The notes under the pieces are model-generated. The model saw nothing but the letters and a program-made list of their open reading frames with translations. It had not been told where the DNA came from and did no database searches. Position numbers and translations under genes: made by a program. DNA of 64,000 bases from Acidobacteriota bacterium (lineage in GTDB: Bacteria > Acidobacteriota > Terriglobia > UBA7540), in the NCBI GenBank assembly GCA_021838785.1, contig JAKCCV010000002.1:239209-303208 (forward strand). Direction: 5' to 3'. Below, piece after piece: positions 42,604-51,459 of this stretch. Each line of letters begins with the position of its first letter. The first letter of the stretch is position 1.

Positions 42604-44304
42604 ATGCACGCGCTTTCCGATACCGAGCCCCTGGCGCCCGCTCCCTCCAAGCGATGGCTCCTCGTCACGCTGGGGGCGGTTTTCATTCTGTCTTTTCCGA
42701 GCCTTCGCTATCCGCTGGGCCGAGATCAGGCGACCCAATGCGTGATGGCGAGCGGCCTGTTGCACGGCCGACAGCTTTACCGCGACCTTTGGGATAATCG
42801 GCCGCCCGGCATTTTCTATCTCTATACCGTGTTCGTCCTGCTGTTCGGTCGGGTCATGTGGCTGGCGGGCGTGGTGGACCTGCTGTGGCTGGTGGCGATC
42901 GATTATTTTATTTTTCGGTTTGGTAAACGGTATCTGGGCGCGCCGGCGGGGATGCTCGCGGCGGTTCTTTACACGCTTCTGCACGAGCGCGCCGGGTTCG
43001 AGAGCGCCGCCCAACCGGAATGTTTTATCGTTCTCTTCGTCTTTCTGGCTGACTCCCTCTTGATGGCGCGCCAGCGCCGCTGGCCGGAGGCGCGCTCCTT
43101 TGTCGCTGGGATTCTTTTCGGGGCGGCATTTTGGATGAAATACAATGCCGGCCTTTTCATTCTTCTGGGAATGGTGCTTCCATTTTGGGATGCTTCCGGC
43201 CTGGATGAACGGCCGGGGCGGTGGAGGCTGAACGTTCCTTGGAAAAAATGGTTCGAGCGGACGGCGTTTTTGGCGCTGGGCTTTGGGGCGGCGGTGGTTA
43301 TCCCCATAGCCTATTTTGTACATGTCGGGGCTTGGCCGGCGCTGGTTCAGGCGCAGTTTGAAGTGTTGCCGCGTTACGGCCTCATGGTCTTAAGCCGCCA
43401 GCAGGACTACTTCGTTTGGATGCTTACAGCCATCCATTGGAATCTGCGCGGTTGGGTTGAGGCTTCGGTCGCCATCGCTTTAGCACTGGCGTGGCGGCGG
43501 CGCGAACTGAGCCGCTTGGCGCCGGTGCTGTTTGCCGCGTTCATTGGATTCATGGTGACGGTATCCCAATTGAATTTTCATAGCTATTACTTTGAGACGT
43601 GCCTGCCGTTCCTGGCCATGATAGTCGCCTATGCCGGCGTGGCGCTTTTCAAAGAATTTCAAACCCTTGCGGGCAAGCTCCGGGAACGGAAAATGGGGCT
43701 GGCGCAGGTTCTTGTGTGGCTTGTATTTGCGAACATCATCTATTTCCCCTTGCCGGGCCTGGCAATGATTTTAAGGAGGGAAACGAAGGGGCTCGTCGCC
43801 TGGGTCCGTGATCCGAAGGCCTCCTATCGGCATTACGCATGGCCAGATCCCAATGAGCATTTGCGCGGTCAGTTGCAGGTGATTCGTTATCTCAAGGCGA
43901 ATGCCGGCGCGGGCGACCAGGTTTTCGTTTGGGGAACGGCGCCGCTCATTTACTTTATGACCGGAAAGCAACCGCCCAATCGCTTTGTCTCCAATCTGGG
44001 ATTGATGGCGGCGTGGGGTCCGGCTGCTTGGCGGAGGGAGCTGGTGCGGGACCTCCGGCAATCGCTGCCACGTTTCATCGTGGTGGCGCGCCACGACGCT
44101 GTTTACGGCATCACCTATACGCATTTGGATTCGGCGCAATATCTGGCGCGGTATCCCGGCTTAGCGCGAATCCTGCGGCGCCATTATCGGGAGGTGGTGC
44201 CGGGGCGGAACTTCATCATTTACCGGCGCCGGAGCAGCCGCGCCACGGCGCAAGCGTTTTTACGCGGATGGGGTTCCTTGAAACGGCTTGAGGGTCGGAT
44301 TTAG
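42604..44304 (+). CDS. GT39-family membrane glycosyltransferase (ArnT/PMT type)
   Basis: A 566-residue multi-spanning protein. After a short cytoplasmic tail, the first helix (KRWLLVTLGAVFILSFPSLR) is followed by the periplasmic LGRDQATQCVMASGLLHGRQ. The latter resembles the catalytic acidic loop (D/E) of GT-C enzymes that use lipid-linked sugars. NRPPGIFYLYTVFVLLFG and about ten more helices follow. It likely transfers a sugar from polyprenyl phosphate to an envelope acceptor. It is downstream of the GT2-GtrA gene. The last 45 bases overlap the 3' end of the opposing YfhO gene. Confidence 0.8.
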   Translation: MHALSDTEPLAPAPSKRWLLVTLGAVFILSFPSLRYPLGRDQATQCVMASGLLHGRQLYRDLWDNRPPGIFYLYTVFVLLFGRVMWLAGVVDLLWLVAIDYFIFRFGKRYLGAPAGMLAAVLYTLLHERAGFESAAQPECFIVLFVFLADSLLMARQRRWPEARSFVAGILFGAAFWMKYNAGLFILLGMVLPFWDASGLDERPGRWRLNVPWKKWFERTAFLALGFGAAVVIPIAYFVHVGAWPALVQAQFEVLPRYGLMVLSRQQDYFVWMLTAIHWNLRGWVEASVAIALALAWRRRELSRLAPVLFAAFIGFMVTVSQLNFHSYYFETCLPFLAMIVAYAGVALFKEFQTLAGKLRERKMGLAQVLVWLVFANIIYFPLPGLAMILRRETKGLVAWVRDPKASYRHYAWPDPNEHLRGQLQVIRYLKANAGAGDQVFVWGTAPLIYFMTGKQPPNRFVSNLGLMAAWGPAAWRRELVRDLRQSLPRFIVVARHDAVYGITYTHLDSAQYLARYPGLARILRRHYREVVPGRNFIIYRRRSSRATAQAFLRGWGSLKRLEGRI

Positions 44305-46821
44305 GATCAGCATGGCCAGGAGGAAAAGCAGGCTGAGCAGGGTGATGGCCAAGCCAAGCCTCAGCCCTGGCGTCCGGTAAGTGAAATTGATGGTATGGGT
44401 TCCCGGCCCTACGCGGACGGCGCGAAAGAGCAAGTTGGCGCGCAGAATGGGAACCGGATGCCCGTCGAGCGTGGCGTGCCAGCCGCGCGCGAAGCGGTCC
44501 AAGAGCACCACGTAACCGGGCTCGGTCAGCGTGGCTTCGAGCCGCACCTCGTTGGGAGAGCGCGTGAAACTATCAATCTGCCCGGCAGAGGTCGGGGACG
44601 CTGCGGCGGGCGGGGTGACGGTGGGGCGGCCATCCAAAAAGACGATGCGACCTGCATCGAAATTTGGAGAAGAGAGTGACGCCAAAACTTCGCTTGCGCT
44701 CGGAGCGAACCGCGCTTGGCTGGCAACGTAGGCGCGCGGCAAAAAACAGCGGTTCTCATAAAGATAACTCGGTTCAGAGGTTCCATTGAAAACCGAGGCG
44801 ACGCGGCGCAACGTGGGCAAATCGAGCCGATGGCCAATTATCTGGTAGCGAACGTTGGCCCGACCTAACATGCACGCTTCCTCCGACGGGTCGCGCGCTT
44901 CGCTGGCGGCATAGACCCAGAAAACGAACATTTGCGGAGGAAAGGACAGGTCCACGTCCACGTTGGAGATGCTCTCAACCCCCTCCACCATGCCATTGTC
45001 CTCCAAAAGCAAACGCTCCTGGAATTCGCTCTGCGCGAGCGGCGAAAGCTTTTGGGCCAAGGGAATGCTCTGGAAATTCAAAATGGGCTGCGCTTGGTTT
45101 GTGGTGACCGTCACCAGCGCCGAAGAGCCGTACAGGACGGCAAAACGGTAGGGCATGGGCGACGGCTGTGCGTGGTCGAGCACGGGCGGGCGATAAGCGT
45201 AAAACCACCCGGGCACGGTGGGATTGACGCCATAATTGGCCAGCAGAAGTTCGCTCAGCGCCACGACGACGGCCAGAGGCAAAGCCTTTCTGGCCCAGCG
45301 ATGGCCCTTTTGAATCAAGATGAGCCAGATGGCGCCGCCGAGAGAATAGCCGAGAAGTTCCGGCAAATGGAGCCGGAGCATAATGAGCGCATACACTCCC
45401 GCCTTTTGCAGCGTGGACTGCGGCCAATGGTAATAGCTGGTGGCCACGCTGCTCGACCAGCGAAGCAGCCACGCGGCGAGCGGGATGACCGCCGTGGGCG
45501 CAAGCCAGGCGGCCAGCCACAGCGCAGCAACCAGACCCAACAGAAGCTCGAGCGGGCGCAAGAGTTGTTGGGCGCGAAGCCGAAGGGCGTCGCTATTCTC
45601 CCGCAGGTCATCAATGCCCCAGCCGGCCAGCATGGCTACCAACAGCGCAAAGGGAACCAACAGCTTGATGGGAAAGCGAACCAACTGAAGCGGCGGAAAA
45701 ACCAAGTAAGCCAAAGCAAACAGCGGCGTGAAGCGTCCAAAGCTGAGCAGGAGCAAACCGACGGCTGCCCAACCCGCGAAGTTGCGCGCGCGGCCTTGGC
45801 TGGGCCGCCATCCGACGGCAGCGAGAAAAAATGGAACGAAACCGACAAAAAGCGAAGGAAAATAGGCGCGATTGCCAAAATTCAGGACCATCGCCCACAT
45901 GGACGGGGTGGTAAACATGGGGCCAAAGAAGGCCGGCATCAGCATGTCGAGCAGGCTCAAGGGACAGAAGGACCAATAAGTGACCTGGCCGTAGGGCATG
46001 CCCATCGCTCCGCGCAAAGAGTCTTGCAGGAGTATCAGGCCGGGAATCAGTTGCATCGCCGCCAGGCCCAACGTCAGCAGCCCCACCGAGACGAACGTGA
46101 CGAACACGGTTCGGTTGGAGGGCGTCCAAAACTTCTTCCACGTGCCGCGCTGATGGACGGCGTAGGCGAAGCAGAGCATGAAGGTCGCAATAAAGGTGAA
46201 CGGTTCGCCGCCGAGGAATTGAAGGGCAAAAATCGCCGCCAGCCACGCCCAGCGCCGCGCGGAAGCTTTCTCGAGCGCGCGGTCGGTGGCCCAGAGCGCC
46301 CAGGGAACCCAGGCGGCGGCGGCGATCTGATTGTAAAAGCTGCCCAGGGAGAGCACCGGCCCGCTCAGCACAAAGACGGCGCCCGCCACGAGCGCCGCCA
46401 CCCGCGACTGCCCCCATTGCCGCGCCAATAGATAGGCGCCGAGCGCCATCCAGGCGAAGTGCAAAACAAAATGGAGCGAGTAGCCCAGATTGAGCGGAAG
46501 CAACGCCATCAGCAGCGTGGTGGGATAAAAGACCAACGCATTGGGATTGGCCAACTGCGGCTGGCCAAAATTGAGATAGCGATTCCACATGGGCAACACG
46601 CCGCGACGCAGCAGGTGGCGGACAAATTTCGCCTCCGGATAGCTCTGGTTGAGCACGTCGCGGTAACAGAAAACCTGGCCGGCTACGACAACCTTCCAAA
46701 AAATCAAGACGACGCCGGCGACGAGCGCGCTCATGGCGGCCGCGTCTCGCGCATCGAGCGGCTGACGGTCCGGCTTGTCACTGAGCGGCGGAACGGTGGA
46801 AGCTGGGGACAATTCTTTCAT
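44260..46821 (-). CDS. YfhO-like multi-spanning membrane protein
   Basis: An 853-residue membrane protein with about a dozen helices, resembling YfhO proteins that add GlcNAc or other sugars to cell-wall polymers. The N-terminal AGQVFCYRDVLNQSYPEAKF and MWNRYLNFGQPQLANPNALV are typical of this family. A large C-terminal extracytoplasmic domain (FARGWHATLDGHPVPILRAN) ends with a final helix. I start at the ATG at 46821; a TTG at 46842 would add seven residues. The 3' end overlaps the opposing GT39 gene by 45 bases. Confidence 0.8.
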   Translation of the reverse strand: MKELSPASTVPPLSDKPDRQPLDARDAAAMSALVAGVVLIFWKVVVAGQVFCYRDVLNQSYPEAKFVRHLLRRGVLPMWNRYLNFGQPQLANPNALVFYPTTLLMALLPLNLGYSLHFVLHFAWMALGAYLLARQWGQSRVAALVAGAVFVLSGPVLSLGSFYNQIAAAAWVPWALWATDRALEKASARRWAWLAAIFALQFLGGEPFTFIATFMLCFAYAVHQRGTWKKFWTPSNRTVFVTFVSVGLLTLGLAAMQLIPGLILLQDSLRGAMGMPYGQVTYWSFCPLSLLDMLMPAFFGPMFTTPSMWAMVLNFGNRAYFPSLFVGFVPFFLAAVGWRPSQGRARNFAGWAAVGLLLLSFGRFTPLFALAYLVFPPLQLVRFPIKLLVPFALLVAMLAGWGIDDLRENSDALRLRAQQLLRPLELLLGLVAALWLAAWLAPTAVIPLAAWLLRWSSSVATSYYHWPQSTLQKAGVYALIMLRLHLPELLGYSLGGAIWLILIQKGHRWARKALPLAVVVALSELLLANYGVNPTVPGWFYAYRPPVLDHAQPSPMPYRFAVLYGSSALVTVTTNQAQPILNFQSIPLAQKLSPLAQSEFQERLLLEDNGMVEGVESISNVDVDLSFPPQMFVFWVYAASEARDPSEEACMLGRANVRYQIIGHRLDLPTLRRVASVFNGTSEPSYLYENRCFLPRAYVASQARFAPSASEVLASLSSPNFDAGRIVFLDGRPTVTPPAAASPTSAGQIDSFTRSPNEVRLEATLTEPGYVVLLDRFARGWHATLDGHPVPILRANLLFRAVRVGPGTHTINFTYRTPGLRLGLAITLLSLLFLLAMLILNPTLKPFQGTPSA

Positions 46822-46980
46822 CGGGGGCCAAAAGCGCGTCAAAACCTAGCACATCGGTTGGCTGCTGGCAAGTCGGCACGCTGAGGAAAAATGAACGTGC
46901 CGGGCGTTGAGAATCATCGCATCGCGGAGGGCGTGGGGCGTCGGACTCAAGCGACAGCCACGCAAGCGAGAGCGGCCGGC

Positions 46981-47712
46981 TCAGAGGGAATCGGCGCGCC
47001 GGACGATGGCCAGCAATTGTTCGGTCCGCTCGAAACGGCGCGCGGCGCGAGCGGCAGCCTCCAAATGCTTGAATTGGCCGAAGCGCACTGCGTGCCAGAC
47101 TCGATAATCCGAATCCGGAAAATTAAAGACATTGGCTGGATAACCCATCTTTTGCAAGTTTTTGGCGAGTCGAGCGGCATTGGCAGCGTCAAGGAAAGCG
47201 CCTACCTGAATCGAGTAGCCCGGCTGGCGGGCGGGAGGGGATGCCGGTTGAGAGGCTGCGGTTGCGGCGGTGGCCGGGGTCGGCGACGCGGCAGGAGGAG
47301 TTGCCGCAGCGGGAGAAGTCGCGGCAGGGCTTTTGCTGGTCGGCGTGGACTGGGGCGCCGGGGTTTGAGGCGCCGCTGCTGCCCTCGCAACCAGGGCGCT
47401 CGCGGCGGCGACGGATGGCGGTGATAAAACGGCTGACGCCGTACTGGGCACGCTCGGCGTGAGCGAAGGCGGCGTTACCTGCGGGGTGGGAAGCGACGTT
47501 TGGAGGGTTTGCAGTGACGGCTTTGCCGCCGCCACGGCGGGCTGGGAAACGGTCGGGGGCGAAGAGCGAGCCAGAATCTCCGCCACTTTCGATGACAGGC
47601 CGTAGTTGAGCCCAAACAAAAACCCGGCCACAAAGAGCAAGAAGGAGACCAAAACATAGCCCGTGAGGAGCAACAGGCCGGTCTTTTTGTCCACTGAAAA
47701 ATCGTAAGGCAT
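46981..47712 (-). CDS. SPOR-domain membrane protein
   Basis: A 243-residue protein with an N-terminal membrane segment (GLLLLTGYVLVSFLLFVAGF), a long Pro/Ala/Thr-rich linker (about 55-165) and a C-terminal SPOR domain (YSIQVGAFLDAANAARLAKN, then VRFGQFKHLEAAARAARRF). SPOR domains bind denuded peptidoglycan glycans at septa. It lies at the end of the type VI secretion segment and may connect that apparatus or its cargo to the wall; this is inference. The first about 50 codons and the upstream 100 bases are duplicated at 50175-50430. Confidence 0.85.
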   Translation of the reverse strand: MPYDFSVDKKTGLLLLTGYVLVSFLLFVAGFLFGLNYGLSSKVAEILARSSPPTVSQPAVAAAKPSLQTLQTSLPTPQVTPPSLTPSVPSTASAVLSPPSVAAASALVARAAAAPQTPAPQSTPTSKSPAATSPAAATPPAASPTPATAATAASQPASPPARQPGYSIQVGAFLDAANAARLAKNLQKMGYPANVFNFPDSDYRVWHAVRFGQFKHLEAAARAARRFERTEQLLAIVRRADSL

Positions 47713-47818
47713 GGGTCGTTAAATCAGGATCCCTTGCGGCGGTGTGGCGTCGAGCCGCTTAGGGAACCATGACCGTGAAACCTCCGGGGTTGACAATCTG
47801 AATCACGCCGCCCCAGGC
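47563..47818. repeat. 256-bp direct repeat, left copy
   Basis: Matches 50175-50430 with three mismatches in 256 bases (offset 2612). It contains the 5' end of the SPOR gene, the spacer and the last 19 codons of a PAAR-like gene. The two copies flank the 770-residue beta-solenoid gene. Confidence 0.9.
47759..47818 (-). pseudogene. 3' fragment of the PAAR-like gene
   Basis: The last 19 codons plus stop of the PAAR-like gene (AWGGVIQIVNPGGFTVMVP), stranded by the duplication. The intact gene is at 50371-50760. The fragment abuts the stop codon of the 770-residue gene at 47821. Confidence 0.85.
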
Positions 47819-47820
47819 GA

Positions 47821-50133
47821 CTATTCTCGCTGCGCGATGCCCGTCACGCCCGCCAGGAACAGGGCAACCAGCACCCAGCCGAAAACAATCTGCACCCAGC
47901 GAAACCATGTCAAAAACGTGGGGGACGGAAACGGCGCGCGGCCAGCGCCCTGCGGGCTCGGGTCGGGCGCCCAGTAATGGCTTTGCCCAAGCCTCAGCAC
48001 CTGGATTGTATTCTCAACCGAATAGGCCAGCGAATTAAATGCCGGGTAGCCCTCCGGCCGGCGCCCGTTCGACTTGAAGAGGTGATAGGCCGCCTGCCCC
48101 GCCGTGTTCGCGGGTATCGGCGTCATCGCCCCGTGAAAATAGCCGAGACGAAAAAACAAAAAGCCCAGCGCCGTCAGGAAAGCGAGCGCCTCCCACACGC
48201 GCAACGGGTAAATACCGTAGCCGATGGTTATCTTCAAGATGTACGCCTTCGCGGTCAGCCACCAGCTCAAGAGCCGACCGCGCATCCTAGCCCACCAGCG
48301 TCTGTCCTCCCGTCCCTCCTTCACCGCCAGCTCCGCCTCGTGCCGCCAGAGTCTCCGCTCCATTTCGTAGAGGACGCGCTTTGCGCCGCGCTCATCGCCT
48401 GCCTCGCGCAGCACTTTGGCCAGTTGGCGGTAGGGTTGCAACGTAAACTGGTTCGCGCGAGCGAGCCATTCGAGCCGCGTTTTTGCATCGCTCGGGCCTT
48501 TAGAGATGCGCTTATATTCAAACCCATCGAGAAAGAGGTTGCCGGAGGCGGGCCAGCTTCTCTCTTCGTCCACAATCCCGCCCGCTGAAGCACTCCTTAC
48601 GTCGAGCGTGGCGGCATTACTGTTGGGGATGTTCACCCAGAGGAAATGGCCCCTAATGGCAGCCGCTTGGATCGCCAACGCGCCGAGCGTGCCCCCCGTG
48701 CAGCTGAGCTGGCCGCCAATTTTCGCGCCCGGGAGCCGCACTTCGCCCTCCGCCGTGAAGCCCTGGCGCAGGAAGACGTCGCCCTTCACATCCACCCCGT
48801 CGGCGATGAGCGCGGTGCCGCTGCCCTCAAGCGCCTTCCCGTCCTTGGCCAACTTCGGCGGGTTTTTGAACGCGCCGCCGATGCAGGTGAGTTGGCCTCC
48901 GATTTGGGCACCCGGGAGCCGCACCTCGCCCTCCGCTGTGAAGCCCTGCCCTAGAAGGACGTCGCCCTTGACATCCACACCGTCGGCGCTGAGCGCCCTG
49001 CCGCCGCCCTCAAGCGCCTGCCCGTCCTTGGCCAATGTCGGCGGGTTTTTGAACACGCCGCCGATGCAATGGAGTTGTCCGCCAATTTGCGCGCCCAGGA
49101 GCCGCACTTCGCCCTCTGCCGTGAAGCCATCGCCTAGGAAGACGTCGCCCTTGACATCCACACGGTCGGCGGTGAGCGCGTCGCCGCCTGCGTTCCTGAA
49201 CGCGCCGCCGATGCAGTGGAGGGCGCCTCCAATTTGCGCGCCCATGAGCTGCACTTCGCCCTCCGCCGTGAAGCCATCGCCTAGGAAGACGTCGCCCTTG
49301 ACATCCACGCCGTCGGCGGTGAGCGCCCTGCCGCTGCCCTCGAGCGCCTTCCCGTCCTTAGCCAACGTCGGCGGGTTTTTGAACGTGCCGCCGGTGCAGT
49401 TGAGTTGGCCGCCGATTTGCGCGCCCAGGAGCCGCACTTCGCCCTCCGCCGTGAGGCCATCGCCTAGAAAGACACTGCCCTTGACGTCCACGACGTCGGC
49501 GTTGAGCGCCTCGCCGCTGCCCTCGAGCACCTTCCCGTCCTTCCCCAACTTCGGCGGGTTTTTGAGCACGCCGCCGGTGCAGTGGAGGTTGCCGCCGACC
49601 TGCGCGCCCGCCAGCCGGACTTCGCCCTCGGCCCTAAAGCCCTGGCGGAGAAAAACGTCGCGCCTGACATCCACGCCGTCGGCAAGTATTGACTTCGTCC
49701 AGCTTCCAGAGAGAAGGAGGGCAGGAATCTGAGTTGACTGGAGGGCCAAGGTTTCGGTGAGGCGGCACCGAAAGAGGCCAAGCGGGAAGGGGACGTTGCC
49801 GAAGGAGAGATTCAATTCCCCGGTAATCTTCGCGCCCAGGACTCGCAAGCCCGCAGGGTCAACCCGACTCGAAGCTTCGCGGTCAAGGCAAAGCCAGCGG
49901 ATGAGCGCGGCGCGAATCTCGCGCTCCGCGCGCCACTCGTCGGACTTGGCCGGGTCATTCGTAGGGTCGTCGAGTTTGTCGCTCGGCCCGCACTGCGCCC
50001 CCTGCCCCATAGCGGCCGCGCGCAGCAGCTTGAGTTCCGCCTCGCTCGGTTCGGGCTCCTCCAGAGCGGCAAAGCGCTCCCGCGCCAGATCTACGAGTTC
50101 ATCGGCTTTTGAGACCTTATACTCCGTCGCCAC
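47821..50133 (-). CDS. Beta-solenoid repeat protein with C-terminal membrane helices, type VI segment cargo
   Basis: A 770-residue protein that I cannot name. After a helical N-terminus (about 1-80), six repeats of about 65 residues follow, each with a VDVKGDVFLGDGFTAEGEVR core and GAQIGGQLxCxGG. This is a pattern of short strands expected to form a right-handed beta-solenoid; repeat 3 lacks its linker. The C-terminal 170 residues hold a helical segment (LREAGDERGAKRVLYEMERR) and two to three hydrophobic helices (VWEALAFLTALGFLFFRLGY). GTG start with GGGAGG nearby. It was inserted between the PAAR-like and SPOR genes. It could be an effector or an immunity protein; no catalytic motif is visible. 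Confidence 0.65.
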   Translation of the reverse strand: MATEYKVSKADELVDLARERFAALEEPEPSEAELKLLRAAAMGQGAQCGPSDKLDDPTNDPAKSDEWRAEREIRAALIRWLCLDREASSRVDPAGLRVLGAKITGELNLSFGNVPFPLGLFRCRLTETLALQSTQIPALLLSGSWTKSILADGVDVRRDVFLRQGFRAEGEVRLAGAQVGGNLHCTGGVLKNPPKLGKDGKVLEGSGEALNADVVDVKGSVFLGDGLTAEGEVRLLGAQIGGQLNCTGGTFKNPPTLAKDGKALEGSGRALTADGVDVKGDVFLGDGFTAEGEVQLMGAQIGGALHCIGGAFRNAGGDALTADRVDVKGDVFLGDGFTAEGEVRLLGAQIGGQLHCIGGVFKNPPTLAKDGQALEGGGRALSADGVDVKGDVLLGQGFTAEGEVRLPGAQIGGQLTCIGGAFKNPPKLAKDGKALEGSGTALIADGVDVKGDVFLRQGFTAEGEVRLPGAKIGGQLSCTGGTLGALAIQAAAIRGHFLWVNIPNSNAATLDVRSASAGGIVDEERSWPASGNLFLDGFEYKRISKGPSDAKTRLEWLARANQFTLQPYRQLAKVLREAGDERGAKRVLYEMERRLWRHEAELAVKEGREDRRWWARMRGRLLSWWLTAKAYILKITIGYGIYPLRVWEALAFLTALGFLFFRLGYFHGAMTPIPANTAGQAAYHLFKSNGRRPEGYPAFNSLAYSVENTIQVLRLGQSHYWAPDPSPQGAGRAPFPSPTFLTWFRWVQIVFGWVLVALFLAGVTGIAQRE

Positions 50134-50324
50134 CCGCCCCTCCCGCTGGGAAGATTATAGGGCAAACCGCGCCCAGAGCGAGCCAGAATCTCCGCCACTT
50201 TCGATGACAGGCCGTAGTTGAGCCCAAACAAAAACCCGGCCACAAAGAGCAAGAAGGAGACCAAAACATAGCCTGTGAGGAGCAACAGGCCGGTCTTTTT
50301 GTCCACTGAAAAATCGTAAGGCAT
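50091..50324 (-). pseudogene. Truncated 5' copy of the SPOR gene
   Basis: The first 50 residues are the same as in the full SPOR gene (MPYDFSVDKKTGLLLLTGY...). The sequence then diverges into unrelated codons and ends after 77. It is a by-product of the 256-bp duplication and lacks the SPOR domain. Its end overlaps the start of the 770-residue gene. Confidence 0.85.
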
Positions 50325-50430
50325 GGGTCGTTAAATCAGGATCCCGTGCAGCGGTGTGGCGTCGAGCCGCTTAGGGAACCATGACCGTGAAACCTCCGGG
50401 GTTGACAATCTGAATCACGCCGCCCCAGGC
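50175..50430. repeat. 256-bp direct repeat, right copy
   Basis: Counterpart of 47563-47818. Here it joins the intact PAAR-like gene to the truncated SPOR copy. Only three base differences separate the copies, so the duplication is recent or maintained by gene conversion. Confidence 0.9.
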
Positions 50431-50760
50431 ACACATCAATTTGGAATTATTATCGAGGGCCGGCATGTTGCCAATCAAGACGGTGGGCGAGCCTGGCAGC
50501 CACGGCGCGGGGATTACCGGCACGCAAGGCATGGGCGTGAGCACGCCGGCAGCCGCCGCCGTCGCCGCCGCCACGGCCGGGTTGGCGGGCGAACTGCACA
50601 TGCCAAACGGCGGCACATTCATCATCGGCACATTGTCTTGAATGGTGGCAGCCGGAGGGCCGCCGCACAGAACACGATTCTGCGGCAAGACAGCCAGGGC
50701 GCTCGGAGCCGCTCCGAAACTACATTGCAGCATAGCGCCGGCGGCGACTTGGATGGCCAT
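50371..50760 (-). CDS. PAAR-like DUF4280 spike protein
   Basis: A 129-residue protein starting MAIQVAAGAMLQCSFGAAPS, with MMNVPPFGMCSSPANP and PTVLIGNMPALDNNSKLMCA. It has the Cys-rich, Pro-Gly-rich pattern of the DUF4280/PAAR-like proteins that sharpen the VgrG spike of type VI secretion. It lies four bases after the MORN gene, and vgrG is upstream. The 3' end (19 codons) is repeated downstream. Confidence 0.85.
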   Translation of the reverse strand: MAIQVAAGAMLQCSFGAAPSALAVLPQNRVLCGGPPAATIQDNVPMMNVPPFGMCSSPANPAVAAATAAAAGVLTPMPCVPVIPAPWLPGSPTVLIGNMPALDNNSKLMCAWGGVIQIVNPGGFTVMVP

Positions 50761-50764
50761 TAGC

Positions 50765-51415
50765 TCACCTCGTTTTCTTCACTTCCCCCTGCCCTGCCAA
50801 AGCCACGGAGGGCCGGCCCGGCGGCTCAGGGACACGCAGACCGTTCTGATAATACAACTTTTCCTTCAATTTTCCATCTTCGTCATAACTCAGGACTTCG
50901 CCGTGCAACAGGCCGTCCTTGTAGTGCAAAACCCGCCGAACCTTGCCGCTCGGGTAGTATTCGGCCGTCGGGCCGTTCAATTGGCCGCCTTGATAGAGCG
51001 ATTTTCTAACGACGCGATTTGCCTCGTCCAGCCAACTGGCCTGGCCTTCCAACACGCCGGCGTGGTAGGTGAACTTGGCCGTGGGGCGGCCGGCTTCATC
51101 GCCCAGGATGGCTTCACCTTCCTGCTTGCCATCCTTGTAAAACGTCTTCCAGCGAGGCCGTTGGTCCACGTAGATGAGGGCCGGGCCGTTCAGTTGGCCA
51201 TTCGCGTAATTCAATTGTTGGGCAATCGCGCCACGCGCGTCATAGAGAATCGTCTCCCCGTGCAACAAGCCTTGCTTGAAGGTGGCGCGGCAGATTAAAC
51301 GGCCGTCGGGGTCATAGCTGAGGGCCTCGCCTTCCAGTTTGCCCTCGACCTGATGCGCGATCTGTTTCACCTGCCCGTTGGGATAGCGTTGAATGAGTTC
51401 TTGCGCTTCAGCCAT
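50765..51415 (-). CDS. MORN-repeat (YwqK-like) protein in the type VI segment
   Basis: A 216-residue protein made of repeated units such as YKDGLLHGEVLSYDEDGKL and ANGQLNGPALIYVDQ, the MORN/YwqK pattern of beta-hairpins. Such genes frequently sit near vgrG and toxin genes and are often annotated as antitoxin-like, though their role is unclear. It lies 44 bases downstream of vgrG and four bases upstream of the PAAR-like gene. It may be a VgrG adaptor or an immunity protein. Confidence 0.75.
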   Translation of the reverse strand: MAEAQELIQRYPNGQVKQIAHQVEGKLEGEALSYDPDGRLICRATFKQGLLHGETILYDARGAIAQQLNYANGQLNGPALIYVDQRPRWKTFYKDGKQEGEAILGDEAGRPTAKFTYHAGVLEGQASWLDEANRVVRKSLYQGGQLNGPTAEYYPSGKVRRVLHYKDGLLHGEVLSYDEDGKLKEKLYYQNGLRVPEPPGRPSVALAGQGEVKKTR

Positions 51416-51459
51416 CGTTACATCGTGAGCGCCGGATTCCGGCTCCGAGGCCGGGCGGC

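Noticed and set aside
44932..46431. Long plus-strand open frame opposite the YfhO gene
   Set aside because: Translation is Gln/Arg/Lys-rich low complexity; the minus strand gives a coherent membrane protein.
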